From Fasciola hepatica (Eukaryota > Platyhelminthes > Trematoda > Plagiorchiida > Fasciolidae), in NCBI GenBank assembly GCA_948099385.1, contig CANUEZ040000198.1:4168501-4232500 (forward strand): a DNA stretch of 64,000 bases, written 5' to 3'. Made by a program: the position numbers and the translations under genes. The notes beneath the pieces were generated by a model. That model did no database searches, had not been told where the DNA came from, and saw only the letters and a program-made list of their open reading frames with translations. This document shows, one piece after another, positions 11,901 to 25,000 of the stretch. Position 1 is the stretch's first letter. The number at the start of each line of letters is the position of its first letter.

Positions 11901-12522
11901 ATGGACAAAACAAACCAAACGTTACAAACATGCTTGTTTGCAAAGTGGCTGCCCCCGTTCACTTGAACACAGTGACCATCCGACGGAGAAGCTGTCGTGT
12001 GGTTCGCCTGTTGTTGCTCACCTTATCGCGTTCAGTCTCTTGGGCATAGCGGCAATGGTAATCCACGACTGACGACAGTTCCCTTTTCAGCAATCAACTA
12101 CTTACCAAGTAGTATATACGCTCACCACACTTGGAAAGATATGCTTCTGTTTTTGATGAGAAATCGGAAATGCTTCAAGGAGTGAGGGCATTGAACGTAT
12201 GCGAATCCATAGAACCTGTGGCACTACCGATGAAGTCCATTCCATAGAAAGTTAGAGATGGATTTGATCACGAGCTGAACATTCTCACATGAGAAGACGT
12301 CCTGGTTAGAACTGATCAACCGACAGATTGGGTCAGTCAAATCGTCATAGTGACAAAAGCGTGCAAAAACTACTTCACATTTGCATTGATCCGAAACCAC
12401 TAACAACAAAAAAAGAAATCAACAGAGAGGGTTTGACGTCGTTCTACGATGATTCATTCATTCGCCATATATCTGGTATTGTTGAATATTACTTGTGTTA
12501 TAATGGACAAGACGTGCATGGG
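5935..12522 (+). repeat. Dimeric higher-order repeat, units 10-19 (five dimers of about 1,318 bp)
   Basis: Two marker sites alternate strictly. The tails of units 10, 12, 14, 16 and 18 read CGCCAAATAT (about 6532, 7852, 9171, 10489, 11806), spaced 1317-1320 bases. The tails of units 11, 13, 15, 17 and 19 read CGCCATATAT. Each CCAAAT tail is followed by GGGTAATAGG and each CCATAT tail in the stretch by GGGTAGTAGG, apart from the last. ACCTGCTTG occurs only in units 12, 14 and 16, and CATTCCTTCG only in units 10, 12, 16 and 18. So the amplified unit here was a dimer. Confidence 0.8.
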
Positions 12523-13839
12523 TAATAGGTTGTTTATGCCAAGATAGCTTGTTCGGACATGGACAAAACAAACCAAACGTTACAAACATGCTTGTTTGCA
12601 AAGTGGCTGCCCCCGTTCACTTGAAGACAGTGACCATCCGACGGAGAAGCTGTCGTGTGGTTCGCCTGTTGTTGCTCACCTTATCGCGTTCAGTCTCTTG
12701 GGCATAGCGGCAATGGTAATCCACGACTGACGACAGTTCCCTTTTCAGCAATCAACTACTTACCAAGTAGTATATACGCTCACCACACTTGGAAAGATAT
12801 GCTTCTGTTTTTGATGAGAAATCGGAAATGCTTCAAGGAGTGAGGGCATTGAACGTATGCGAATCCATAGAACCTGTGGCACTACCGATGAAGTCCATTC
12901 CATAGAAAGTTAGAGATGGATTTGATCACGAGCTGAACATTCTCACATGAGAAGACGTCCTGGTTAGAACTGATCAACCGACAGATTGGGTCAGTCAAAT
13001 CGTCATAGTGACAAAAGCGTGCAAAAATTACTTCACATTTGCATTGATCCGAAACCACTAACAACAAAAAAAAAGAACTCAGCAGAGAGGGTTTGACGTC
13101 GTTCTACGATGATTCACTCATTCGCCATATATCTGGCATTGTTGAATATTACTTGTGTTATAATGGACAAGACGTGCATGGGTAATAGGTTGTTTATGCC
13201 AAGATGGCTTGTTCGGACATGGACAAAACAAACCAAACGTTAGAAACATGCTTGTTTGCAAAGTGGCTGCCCCGTTCACTTGAAGACAGTGACCATCCGA
13301 CGGAGAAGCTGTCGTGTGGTTCGCCTGTTGTTGCTCACCTTATCGCGTTCAGTCTCTTGGGCATAGCGGCAATGGTAATCCACGACTGACGACAGTTCCC
13401 TTTTCAGCAATCAACTACTTACCAAGTAGTATATACGCTCACCACACTTGGAAAGATATGCTTCTGTTTTTGATGAGAAATCGGAAATGCTTCAAGGAGT
13501 GAGGGCATTGAACGTATGCGAATCCATAGAACCTGTGGCACTACCGATGAAGTCCATTCCATAGAAAGTTAGAGATGGATTTGATCACGAGCTGAACATT
13601 CTCACATGAGAAGACGTCCTGGTTAGAACTGATCAACCGACAGATTGGGTCAGTCAAATCGTCATAGTGACAAAAGCGTGCAAAAACTATTTCACATTTG
13701 CATTGATCCGAAACCACTAACAACAAAAAAAGAACTCAGCAGAGAGGGTTTGACGTCGTTCTACGATGATCCATTCATTCGCCAAATATCTGGTATTGTT
13801 GAATATTACTTGTGTTATAATGGACAAGACGTGCATGGG

Positions 13840-15156
13840 TAATAGGTTGTTTATGCCAAGATAGCTTGTTCGGACATGGACAAAACAAACCAAACGTTAC
13901 AAACATGCTTGTTTGCAAAGTGGCTGTCCCCGTTCACTTGAAGACAGTGACCATCCGACGGAGAAGCTGTCGTGTGGTTCGCTTGTTGTTGCTCACCTCA
14001 TCGCGTTCAGTCTCTTGGGCATAGCGGCAATGGTAATCCACGACTGACGACAGTTCCCTTTTCAGCAATCAACTACTTACCAAGTAGTATATACGCTCAC
14101 CACACTTGGAAAGATATGCTTCTGTTTTTGATGAGAAATCGGAAATGCTTCAAGGAGTGAGGGCATTGAACGTGTGCGAATCCATAGAACCTGTGGCACT
14201 ACCGATGAAGTCCATTCCATAGAAAGTTAGAGATGGATTTGATCACGAGCTGAACATTCTCACATGAGAAGACGTCCTGGTTAGAACTGATCAACCGACA
14301 GATTGGGTCAGTCAAATCGTCATAGTGACAAAAGCGTGCAAAAACTACTTCACATTTGCATTGATCCGAAACCACTAACAACAAAAAAAAGAACTCAGCA
14401 GAGAGGGTTTGACGTCGTTCTACGATGATTCATTCATTCGCCATATATCTGGTATTGTTGAATATTACTTGTGTTATAATGGACAAGACGTGCATGGGTA
14501 ATAGGTTGTTTATGCCAAGATGGCTTGTTCGGACATGGACAAAACAAACCAAACGTTAGAAACATGCTTGTTTGCAAAGTGGCTGTCCCCGTTCACTTGA
14601 AGACAGTGACCATCCGACGGAGAAGCTGTCGTGTGGTTCGCTTGTTGTTGCTCACCTCATCGCGTTCAGTCTCTTGGGCATAGCGGCAATGGTAATCCAC
14701 GACTGACGACAGTTCCCTTTTCAGCAATCAACTACTTACCAAGTAGTATATACGCTCACCACACTTGGAAAGATATGCTTCTGTTTTTGATGAGAAATCG
14801 GAAATGCTTCAAGGAGTGAGGGCATTGAACGTGTGCGAATCCATAGAACCTGTGGCACTACCGATGAAGTCCATTCCATAGAAAGTTAGAGATGGATTTG
14901 ATCACGAGCTGAACATTCTCACATGAGAAGACGTCCTGGTTAGAACTGATCAACCGACAGATTGGGTCAGTCAAATCGTCATAGTGACAAAAGCGTGCAA
15001 AAACTACTTCACATTTGCATTGATCCGAAACCACTAACAACAAAAAAAAGAACTCAGCAGAGAGGGTTTGACGTCGTTCTACGATGATTCATTCATTCGC
15101 CAAATATCTGGTATTGTTGAATATTACTTGTGTTATAATGGACAAGACGTGCATGG
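13840..15156 (+). repeat. Adjacent near-identical pair, units 22 and 23
   Basis: These two neighbouring units share GGCTGTCCCCG, TTCGCTTGTTG, CACCTCATCG and GAACGTGTGCG, three of which I see nowhere else in the array. Such private co-occurrence in neighbours indicates a local one-unit duplication. They still differ at AAGATAGC versus AAGATGGC and at GTTACAAAC versus GTTAGAAAC. Confidence 0.75.
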
Positions 15157-18100
15157 GTAATAGGTTGTTTATGCCAAGATAGCTTGTTCGGACATGGACA
15201 AAACAAACCAAACGTTACAAACATGCTTGTTTGCAAAGTGGCTGCCCCCGTTCACTTGAAGACAGTGACCATCCGACGGAGAAGCTGTCGTGTGGTTCGC
15301 CTGTTGTTGCTCACCTTATCGCGTTCAGTCTCTTGGGCATAGCGGCAATGGTAATCCACGACTGACGACAGTTCCCTTTTCAGCAATCAACTACTTACCA
15401 AGTAGTATATACGCTCACCACACTTGGAAAGATATGCTTCTGTTTTTGATGAGAAATCGGAAATGCTTCAAGGAGTGAGGGCATTGAACGTATGCGAATC
15501 CATAGAACCTGTGGCACTACCGATGAAGTCCATTCCATAGAAAGTTAGAGATGGATTTGATCACGAGCTGAACATTCCCACATGAGAAGACGTCCTGGTT
15601 AGAACTGATCAACCGACAGATTGGGTCAGTCAAATCGTCATAGTGACAAAAGCGTGCAAAAACTACTTCACATTTGCATTGATCCGAAACCACTAACAAC
15701 AAAAAAAAGAACTCAGCAGAGAGGGTTTGACGTCGTTCTACGATGATTCATTCATTCGCAAAATATCTGGTATTGTTGAATATTACTTGTGTTATAATGG
15801 ACAAGACGTGCATGGGTAGTAGGTTGTTTATGCCAAGATAGCTTGTTCGGACATGGACAAAACAAACGAAACGTTACAAACATGCTTGTTTGCAAAGTGG
15901 CTGCCCCCGTTCACTTGAAGACAGTGACCATCCGACGGAGAAGCTGTCGTGTGGTTCGCCTGTTGTTGCTCACCTTATCGCGTTCAGTCTCTTGGGCATA
16001 GCGGCAATGGTAATCCACGACTGACGACAGTTCCCTTTTCAGCAATCAACTACTTACCAAGTAGTATATACGCTCACCACACTTGGAAAGATATGCTTCT
16101 GTTTTTGATGAGAAATCGGAAATGCTTCAAGGAGTGAGGGCATTGAACGTATGCGAATCCATAGAACCTGTGGTACTACCGATGAAGTCCATTCCATAGA
16201 AAGTTAGAGATGGATTTGATCACGAGCTGAACATTCTCACATGAGAAGACGTCCTGGTTAGAACTGATCAACCGACAGATTGGGTCAGTCAAATCGTCAT
16301 AGTGACAAAAGCGTGCAAAAACTACTTCACATTTGCATTGATTCGAAACCACTAACAACAAAAAAAAGAACTCAGCAGAGAGAGTTTGACGTCGTTCTAC
16401 GATGATCCATTCATTCGCCATATATCTGGTATTGTTGAATATTACTTGTGTTATAATGGACAAGACGTGCATGGGTAATAGGTTGTTTATGCCAAGATAG
16501 CTTGTTCGGACATGGACAAAACAAACCAAACGTTAGAAACATGCTTGTTTGCAAAGTGGCTGCCCCCGTTCACTTGAACACAGTGACCATCCGACGGAGA
16601 AGCTGTCGTGTGGTTCGCCTGTTGTTGCTCACCTTATCGCGTTCAGTCTCTTGGGCATAGCGGCAATGGTAATCCACGACTGACGACAGTTCCCTTTTCA
16701 GCAATCAACTACTTACCAAGTAGTATATACGCTCACCACACTTGGAAAGATATGCTTCTGTTTTTGATGAGAAATCGGAAATGCTTCAAGGAGTGAGGGC
16801 ATTGAACGTATGCGAATCCATAGAACCTGTGGCACTACCGATGAAGTCCATTCCATAGAAAGTTAGAGATGGATTTGATCACGAGCTGAACATTCTCACA
16901 TGAGAAGACGTCCTGGTTAGAACTGATCAACCGACAGATTGGGTCAGTCAAATCGTCATAGTGACAAAAGCGTGCAAAAACTACTTCACATTTGCATTGA
17001 TCCGAAACCACTAACAACAAAAAAAAGAACTCAGCAGAGAGGGTTTGACGTCGATCTACGATGATTCATTCATTCGCCATATATCTGGTATTGTTGAATA
17101 TTACTTGTGTTATAATGGACAAGACGTGCATGGGTAATAGGTTGTTTATGCCAAGATGGCTTGTTCGGACATGGACAAAACAAACCAAACGTTACAAACA
17201 TGCTTGTTTGCAAAGTGGCTGCCCCCGTTCACTTGAAGACAGTGACCATCCGACGGAGAAGCTGTCGTGTGGTTCGCCTGTTGTTGCTCACCTTATCGCG
17301 TTCAGTCTCTTGGGCATAGCGGCAATGGTAATCCACGACTGACGACAGTTCCCTTTTCAGCAATCAACTACTTACCAAGTAGTATATACGCTCACCACAC
17401 TTGGAAAGATATGCTTCTGTTTTTGATGAGAAATCGGAAATGCTTCAAGGAGTGAGGGCATTGAACGTATGCGAATCCATAGAACCTGTGGCACTACCGA
17501 TGAAGTCCATTCCATAGAAAGTTAGAGATGGATTTGATCACGAGCTGAACATTCTCACATGAGAAGACGTCCTGGTTAGAACTGATCAACCGACAGATTG
17601 GGTCAGTCAAATCGTCATAGTGACAAAAGCGTGCAAAAACTACTTCACATTTGCATTGATCCGAAACCACTAACAACAACAAAAAAGAACTCAGCAGAGA
17701 GGGTTTGACGTCGTTCTACGATGATCCATTCATTCGCCATATATCTGGTATTGTTGAATATTACTTGTGTTATAATGGACAAGACGTGCATGGGTAATAG
17801 GTTGTTTATGCCAAGATAGCTTGTTCGGACATGGACAAAACAAACCAAACGTTACAAACATGCTTGTTTGCAAAGTGGCTGCCCCCGTTCACTTGAAGAC
17901 AGTGACCATCCGACGGAGAAGCTGTCGTGTGGTTCGCCTGTTGTTGCTCACCTTATCGCGTTCAGTCTCTTGGGCATAGCGGCAATGGTAATCCACGACT
18001 GACGACAGTTCCCTTTTCAGCAATCAACTACTTACCAAGTAGTATATACGCTCACCACACTTGGAAAGATATGCTTCTGTTTTTGATGAGAAATCGGAAA

Positions 18101-18299
18101 TGCTTCAAGGAGTGAGGGCATTGAACGTATGCGAATCCATAGAACCTGTGGCACTACCGATGAAGTCCATTCCATAGAAAGTTAGAGATGGATTTGATCA
18201 CGAGCTGAACATTCTCACATGAGAAGACGTCCTGGTTAGAACTGATCAACCGACAGATTGGGTCAGTCAAATCGTCATAGTGACAAAAGCGTGCAAAAA

Positions 18300-19770
18300 C
18301 TATTTCACATTTGCATTGATCCGAAACCACTAACAACAAAAAAAAGAACTCAGCAGAGAGGATTTGACGTCGATCTACGATGATTCATTCATTCGCCATA
18401 TATCTGGTATTGTTGAATATTACTTGTGTTATAATGGACAAGACGTGCATGGGTAATAGGTTGTTTATGCCAAGATGGCTTGTTCGGACATGGACAAAAC
18501 AAACCAAACGTTAGAAACATGCTTGTTTGCAAAGTGGCTGCCCCCGTTCACTTGAAGACAGTGACCATCCGACGGAGAAGCTGTCGTGTGGTTCGCCTGT
18601 TGTTGCTCACCTTATCGCGTTCAGTCTCTTGGGCATAGCGGCAATGGTAATCCACGACTGACGACAGTTCCCTTTTCAGCAATCAACTACTTACCAAGTA
18701 GTATATACGCTCACCACACTTGGAAAGATATGCTTCTGTTTTTGATGAGAAATCGGAAATGCTTCAAGGAGTGAGGGCATTGAACGTATGCGAATCCATA
18801 GAACCTGTGGTACTACCGATGAAGTCCATTCCATAGAAAGTTAGAGATGGATTTGATCACGAGCTGAACATTCTCACATGAGAAGACGTCTTGGTTAGAA
18901 CTGATCAACCGACAGATTGGGTCAGTCAAATCGTCATAGTGACAAAAGCGTGCAAAAACTACTTCACATTTGCATTGATCCGAAACCACTAACAACAAAA
19001 AAAAGAACTCAGCAGAGAGGGTTTGACGTCGATCTACGATGATTCATTCATTCGCCATATATCTGGTATTGTTGAATATTACTTGTGTTATAATGGACAA
19101 GACGTGCATGGGTAATAGGTTGTTTATGCCAAGATGGCTTGTTCGGACATGGACAAAACAAACGAAACGTTACAAACATGCTTGTTTGCAAAGTGGCTGC
19201 CCCCGTTCACTTGAAGACAGTGACCATCCGACGGAGAAGCTGTCGTGTGGTTCGCCTGTTGTTGCTCACCTTATCGCGTTCAGTCTCTTGGGCATAGCGG
19301 CAATGGTAATCCACGACTGACGACAGTTCCCTTTTCAGCAATCAACTACTTACCAAGTAGTATATACGCTCACCACACTTGGAAAGATATGCTTCTGTTT
19401 TTGATGAGAAATCGGAAATGCTTCAAGGAGTGAGGGCATTGAACGTATGCGAATCCATAGAACCTGTGGCACTACCGATGAAGTCCATTCCATAGAAAGT
19501 TAGAGATGGATTTGATCACGAGCTGAACATTCTCACATGAGAAGACGTTCTGGTTAGAACTGATCAACCGACAGATTGGGTCAGTCAAATCGTCATAGTG
19601 ACAAAAGCGTGCAAAAACTACTTCACATTTGCATTGATCCGAAACCACTAACAACAAAAAAAGAAATCAACAGAGAGGGTTTGACGTCGTTCTACGATGA
19701 TCCATTCATTCGCCATATATCTGGTATTGTTGAATATTACTTGTGTTATAATGGACAAGACGTGCATGGG
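18300..19770 (+). repeat. Short block shared with about 24,235-25,707 and 32,150-33,621
   Basis: An ACTATTTC/GAGGATTTG/GTCGATC tail is followed by a unit with AAGATGGC, GTTAGAAAC and GGTACTA, then by a unit with CAAACGAAACG, AAATCAAC hinge and GATGATCC tail. This order occurs at all three places. GACGTTCTGG is shared by the first two (19,545 and 25,481) and absent in the third. Part of the pattern also recurs at 20,270-20,880 together with GACGTCTTGG (18,885 and 20,863), a three-unit offset. Confidence 0.65.
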
Positions 19771-22089
19771 TAATAGGTTGTTTATGCCAAGATAGCTTGT
19801 TCGGACATGGACAAAACAAACGAAACGTTACAAACATGCTTGTTTGCAAAGTGGCTGCCCCCGTTCACTTGAAGACAGTGACCATCCGACGGAGAAGCTG
19901 TCGTGTGGTTCGCCTGTTGTTGCTCACCTTATCGCGTTCAGTCTCTTGGGCATAGCGGCAATGGTAATCCACGACTGACGACAGTTCCCTTTTCAGCAAT
20001 CAACTACTTACCAAGTAGTATATACGCTCACCACACTTGGAAAGATATGCTTCTGTTTTTGATGAGAAATAGGAAATGCTTCAAGGAGTGAGGGCATTGA
20101 ACGTATGCGAATCCATAGAACCTGTGGCACTACCGATGAAGTCCATTCCATAGAAAGTTAGAGATGGATTTGATCACGAGCTGAACATTCTCACATGAGA
20201 AGACGTCCTGGTTAGAACTGATCAACCGACAGATTGGGTCAGTCAAATCGTCATAGTGACAAAAGCGTGCAAAAACTATTTCACATTTGCATTGATCCGA
20301 AACCACTAACAACAAAAAAAAGAACTCAGCAGAGAGGATTTGACGTCGATCTACGATGATTCATTCATTCGCCATATATCTGGTATTGTTGAATATTACT
20401 TGTGTTATAATGGACAAGACGTGCATGGGTAATAGGTTGTTTATGCCAAGATGGCTTGTTCGGACATGGACAAAACAAACCAAACGTTAGAAACATGCTT
20501 GTTTGCAAAGTGGCTGCCCCCGTTCACTTGAAGACAGTGACCATCCGACGGAGAAGCTGTCGTGTGGTTCGCCTGTTGTTGCTCACCTTATCGCGTTCAG
20601 TCTCTTGGGCATAGCGGCAATGGTAATCCACGACTGACGACAGTTCCCTTTTCAGCAATCAACTACTTACCAAGTAGTATATACGCTCACCACACTTGGA
20701 AAGATATGCTTCTGTTTTTGATGAGAAATCGGAAATGCTTCAAGGAGTGAGGGCATTGAACGTATGCGAATCCATAGAACCTGTGGTACTACCGATGAAG
20801 TCCATTCCATAGAAAGTTAGAGATGGATTTGATCACGAGCTGAACATTCTCACATGAGAAGACGTCTTGGTTAGAACTGATCAACCGACAGATTGGGTCA
20901 GTCAAATCGTCATAGTGACAAAAGCGTGCAAAAACTACTTCACATTTGCATTGATCCGAAACCACTAACAACAAAAAAAAGAACTCAGCAGAGAGGGTTT
21001 GACGTCGTTCTACGATGATTCATTAATTCGCCAAATATCTGGTATTGTTGAATATTACTTGTGTTATAATGGACAAGACGTGCATGGGTAATAGGTTGTT
21101 TATGCCAAGATAGCTTGTTCGGACATGGACAAAACAAACCAAACGTTACAAACATGCTTGTTTGCAAAGTGGCTGCCCCCGTTCACTTGAACACAGTGAC
21201 CATCCGACGGAGAAGCTGTCGTGTGGTTCGCCTGTTGTTGCTCACCTTATCGCGTTCAGTCTCTTGGGCATAGCGGCAATGGTAATCCACGACTGACGAC
21301 AGTTCCCTTTTCAGCAATCAACTACTTACCAAGTAGTATATACGCTCACCACACTTGGAAAGATATGCTTCTGTTTTTGATGAGAAATCGGAAATGCTTC
21401 AAGGAGTGAGGGCATTGAACGTATGCGAATCCATAGAACCTGTGGCACTACCGATGAAGTCCATTCCATAGAAAGTTAGAGATGGATTTGATCACGAGCT
21501 GAACATTCTCACATGAGAAGACGTCCTGGTTAGAACTGATCAACCGACAGATTGGGTCAGTCAAATCGTCATAGTGACAAAAGCGTGCAAAAACTACTTC
21601 ACATTTGCATTGATCCGAAACCACTAACAACAAAAAAAAAGAACTCAGCAGAGAGGGTTTGACGTCGATCTACGATGATTCATTCATTCGCCATATATCT
21701 GGTATTGTTGAATATTACTTGTGTTATAATGGACAAGACGTGCATGGGTAATAGGTTGTTTATGCCAAGATGGCTTGTTCGGACATGGACAAAACAAACC
21801 AAACGTTACAAACATGCTTGTTTGCAAAGTGGCTGCCCCCGTTCACTTGAAGACAGTGACCATCCGACGGAGAAGCTGTCGTGTGGTTCGCCTGTTGTTG
21901 CTCACCTTATCGCGTTCAGTCTCTTGGGCATAGCGGCAATGGTAATCCACGACTGACGACAGTTCCCTTTTCAGCAATCAACTACTTACCAAGTAGTATA
22001 TACGCTCACCACACTTGGAAAGATATGCTTCTGTTTTTGATGAGAAATCGGAAATGCTTCAAGGAGTGAGGGCATTGAACGTATGCGAA

Positions 22090-25000
22090 TCCATTGAACC
22101 TGTGGTACTACCGATGAAGTCCATTCCATAGAAAGTTCGAGATGGATTTGATCACGAGCTGAACATTCTCACATGAGAAGACGTCCTGGTTAGAACTGAT
22201 CAACCGACAGATTGGGTCAGTCAAATCGTCATAGTGACAAAAGCGTGCAAAAACTACTTCACATTTGCATTGATCCGAAACCACTAACAACAACAAAAAA
22301 GAACTCAGCAGAGAGGGTTTGACGTCGTTCTACGATGATCCATTCATTCGCCATATATCTGGTATTGTTGAATATTACTTGTGTTATAATGGACAAGACG
22401 TGCATGGGTAATAGGTTGTTTATGCCAAGATGGCTTGTTCGGACATGGACAAAACAAACCAAACGTTACAAACATGCTTGTTTGCAAAGTGGCTGCCCCC
22501 GTTCACTTGAAGACAGTGACCATCCGACGGAGAAGCTGTCGTGTGGTTCGCCTGTTGTTGCTCACCTTATCGCGTTCAGTCTCTTGGGCATAGCGGCAAT
22601 GGTAATCCACGACTGACGACAGTTCCCTTTTCAGCAATCAACTACTTACCAAGTAGTATATACGCTCACCACACTTGGAAAGATATGCTTCTGTTTTTGA
22701 TGAGAAATCGGAAATGCTTCAAGGAGTGAGGGCATTGAACGTATGCGAATCCATAGAACCTGTGGCACTACCGATGAAGTCCATTCCATAGAAAGTTAGA
22801 GATGGATTTGATCACGAGCTGAACATTCTCACATGAGAAGACGTCCTGGTTAGAACTGATCAACCGACAGATTGGGTCAGTCAAATCGTCATAGTGACAA
22901 AAGCGTGCAAAAACTACTTCACATTTGCATTGATCCGAAACCATCAACAACAACAAAAAAAGAACTCAGCAGAGAGGGTTTGACGTCGATCTACGATGAT
23001 TCATTCATTCGCCATATATCTGGTATTGTTGAATATTACTTGTGTTATAATGGACAAGACGTGCATGGGTAATAGGTTGTTTATGCCAAGATGGCTTGTT
23101 CGGACATGGACAAAACAAACGAAACGTTACAAACATGCTTGTTTGCAAAGTGGCTGCCCCCGTTCACTTGAAGACAGTGACCATCCGACGGAGAAGCTGT
23201 CGTGTGGTTCGCCTGTTGTTGCTCACCTTATCGCGTTCAGTCTCTTGGGCATAGCGGCAATGGTAATCCACGACTGACGACAGTTCCCTTTTCAGCAATC
23301 AACTACTTACCAAGTAGTATATACGCTCACCACACTTGGAAAGATATGCTTCTGTTTTTGATGAGAAATCGGAAATGCTTCAAGGAGTGAGGGCATTGAA
23401 CGTATGCGAATCCATAGAACCTGTGGCACTACCGATGAAGTCCATTCCATAGAAAGTTAGAGATGGATTTGATCACGAGCTGAACATTCTCACATGAGAA
23501 GACGTCCTGGTTAGAACTGATCAACCGACAGATTGGGTCAGTCAAATCCTCATAGTGACAAAAGCGTGCAAAAACTACTTCACATTTGCATTGATCCGAA
23601 ACCACTAACAACAACAAAAAAGAACTCAGCAGAGAGGGTTTGACGTCGTTCTACGATGATCCATTCATTCGCCATATATCTGGTATTGTTGAATATTACT
23701 TGTGTTATAATGGACAAGACGTGCATGGGTAGTAGGTTGTTTATGCCAAGATGGCTTGTTCGGACATGGACAAAACAAACCAAACGTTACAAACATGCTT
23801 GTTTGCAAAGTGGCTGCCCCCGTTCACTTGAAGACAGTGACCATCCGACGGAGAAGCTGTCGTGTGGTTCGCCTGTTGTTGCTCACCTTATCGCGTTCAG
23901 TCTCTTGGGCATAGCGGCAATGGTAATCCACGACTGACGACAGTTCCCTTTTCAGCAATCAACTACTTACCAAGTAGTATATACGCTCACCACACTTGGA
24001 AAGATATGCTTCTGTTTTTGATGAGAAATCGGAAATGCTTCAAGGAGTGAGGGCATTGAACGTATGCGAATCCACAGAACCTGTGGCACTACCGATGAAG
24101 TCCATTCCATAGAAAGTTAGAGATGGATTTGATCACGAGCTGAACATTCTCACATGAGAAGACGTCCTGGTTAGAACTGATCAACCGACAGATTGGGTCA
24201 GTCAAATCGTCATAGTGACAAAAGCGTGCAAAAACTATTTCACATTTGCATTGATCCGAAACCACTAACAACAAAAAAAAGAACTCAGCAGAGAGGATTT
24301 GACGTCGATCTACGATGATTCATTCATTCGCCATATATCTGGTATTGTTGAATATTACTTGTGTTATAATGGACAAGACGTGCATGGGTAATAGGTTGTT
24401 TATGCCAAGATGGCTTGTTCGGACATGGACAAAACAAACCAAACGTTAGAAACATGCTTGTTTGCAAAGTGGCTGCCCCCGTTCACTTGAAGACAGTGAC
24501 CATCCGACGGAGAAGCTGTCGTGTGGTTCGCCTGTTGTTGCTCACCTTATCGCGTTCAGTCTCTTGGGCATAGCGGCAATGGTAATCCACGACTGACGAC
24601 AGTTCCCTTTTCAGCAATCAACTACTTACCAAGTAGTATATACGCTCACCACACTTGGAAAGATATGCTTCTGTTTTTGATGAGAAATCGGAAATGCTTC
24701 AAGGAGTGAGGGCATTGAACGTATGCGAATCCATAGAACCTGTGGTACTAACGATGAAGTCCATTCCATAGAAAGTTAGAGATGGATTTGATCACGAGCT
24801 GAACATTCTCACATGAGAAGACGTCCTGGTTAGAACTGATCAACCGACAGATTGGGTCAGTCAAATCGTCATAGTGACAAAAGCGTGCAAAAACTACTTC
24901 ACATTTGCATTGATCCGAAACCATCAACAACAACAAAAAAAGAACTCAGCAGAGAGGGTTTGACGTCGATCTACGATGATTCATTCATTCGCCATATATC

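Larger units (their letters stand above)
1..17040 (+). repeat. Left domain: older-type monomers
   Basis: All tails up to here read GTCGTTC (or GTTG/GTTT variants) and nearly all read GATGATTCATTC. The start segment is mostly AAGATAGC, with a G only in a few units (4, 5, 17, 21, 23). GAACACAG and GAAGACAG are both common. The GTCGATC tail that marks later subfamilies is absent until about 17,050. Units with ACTATTTC occur only twice (8 and 21). Confidence 0.7.
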
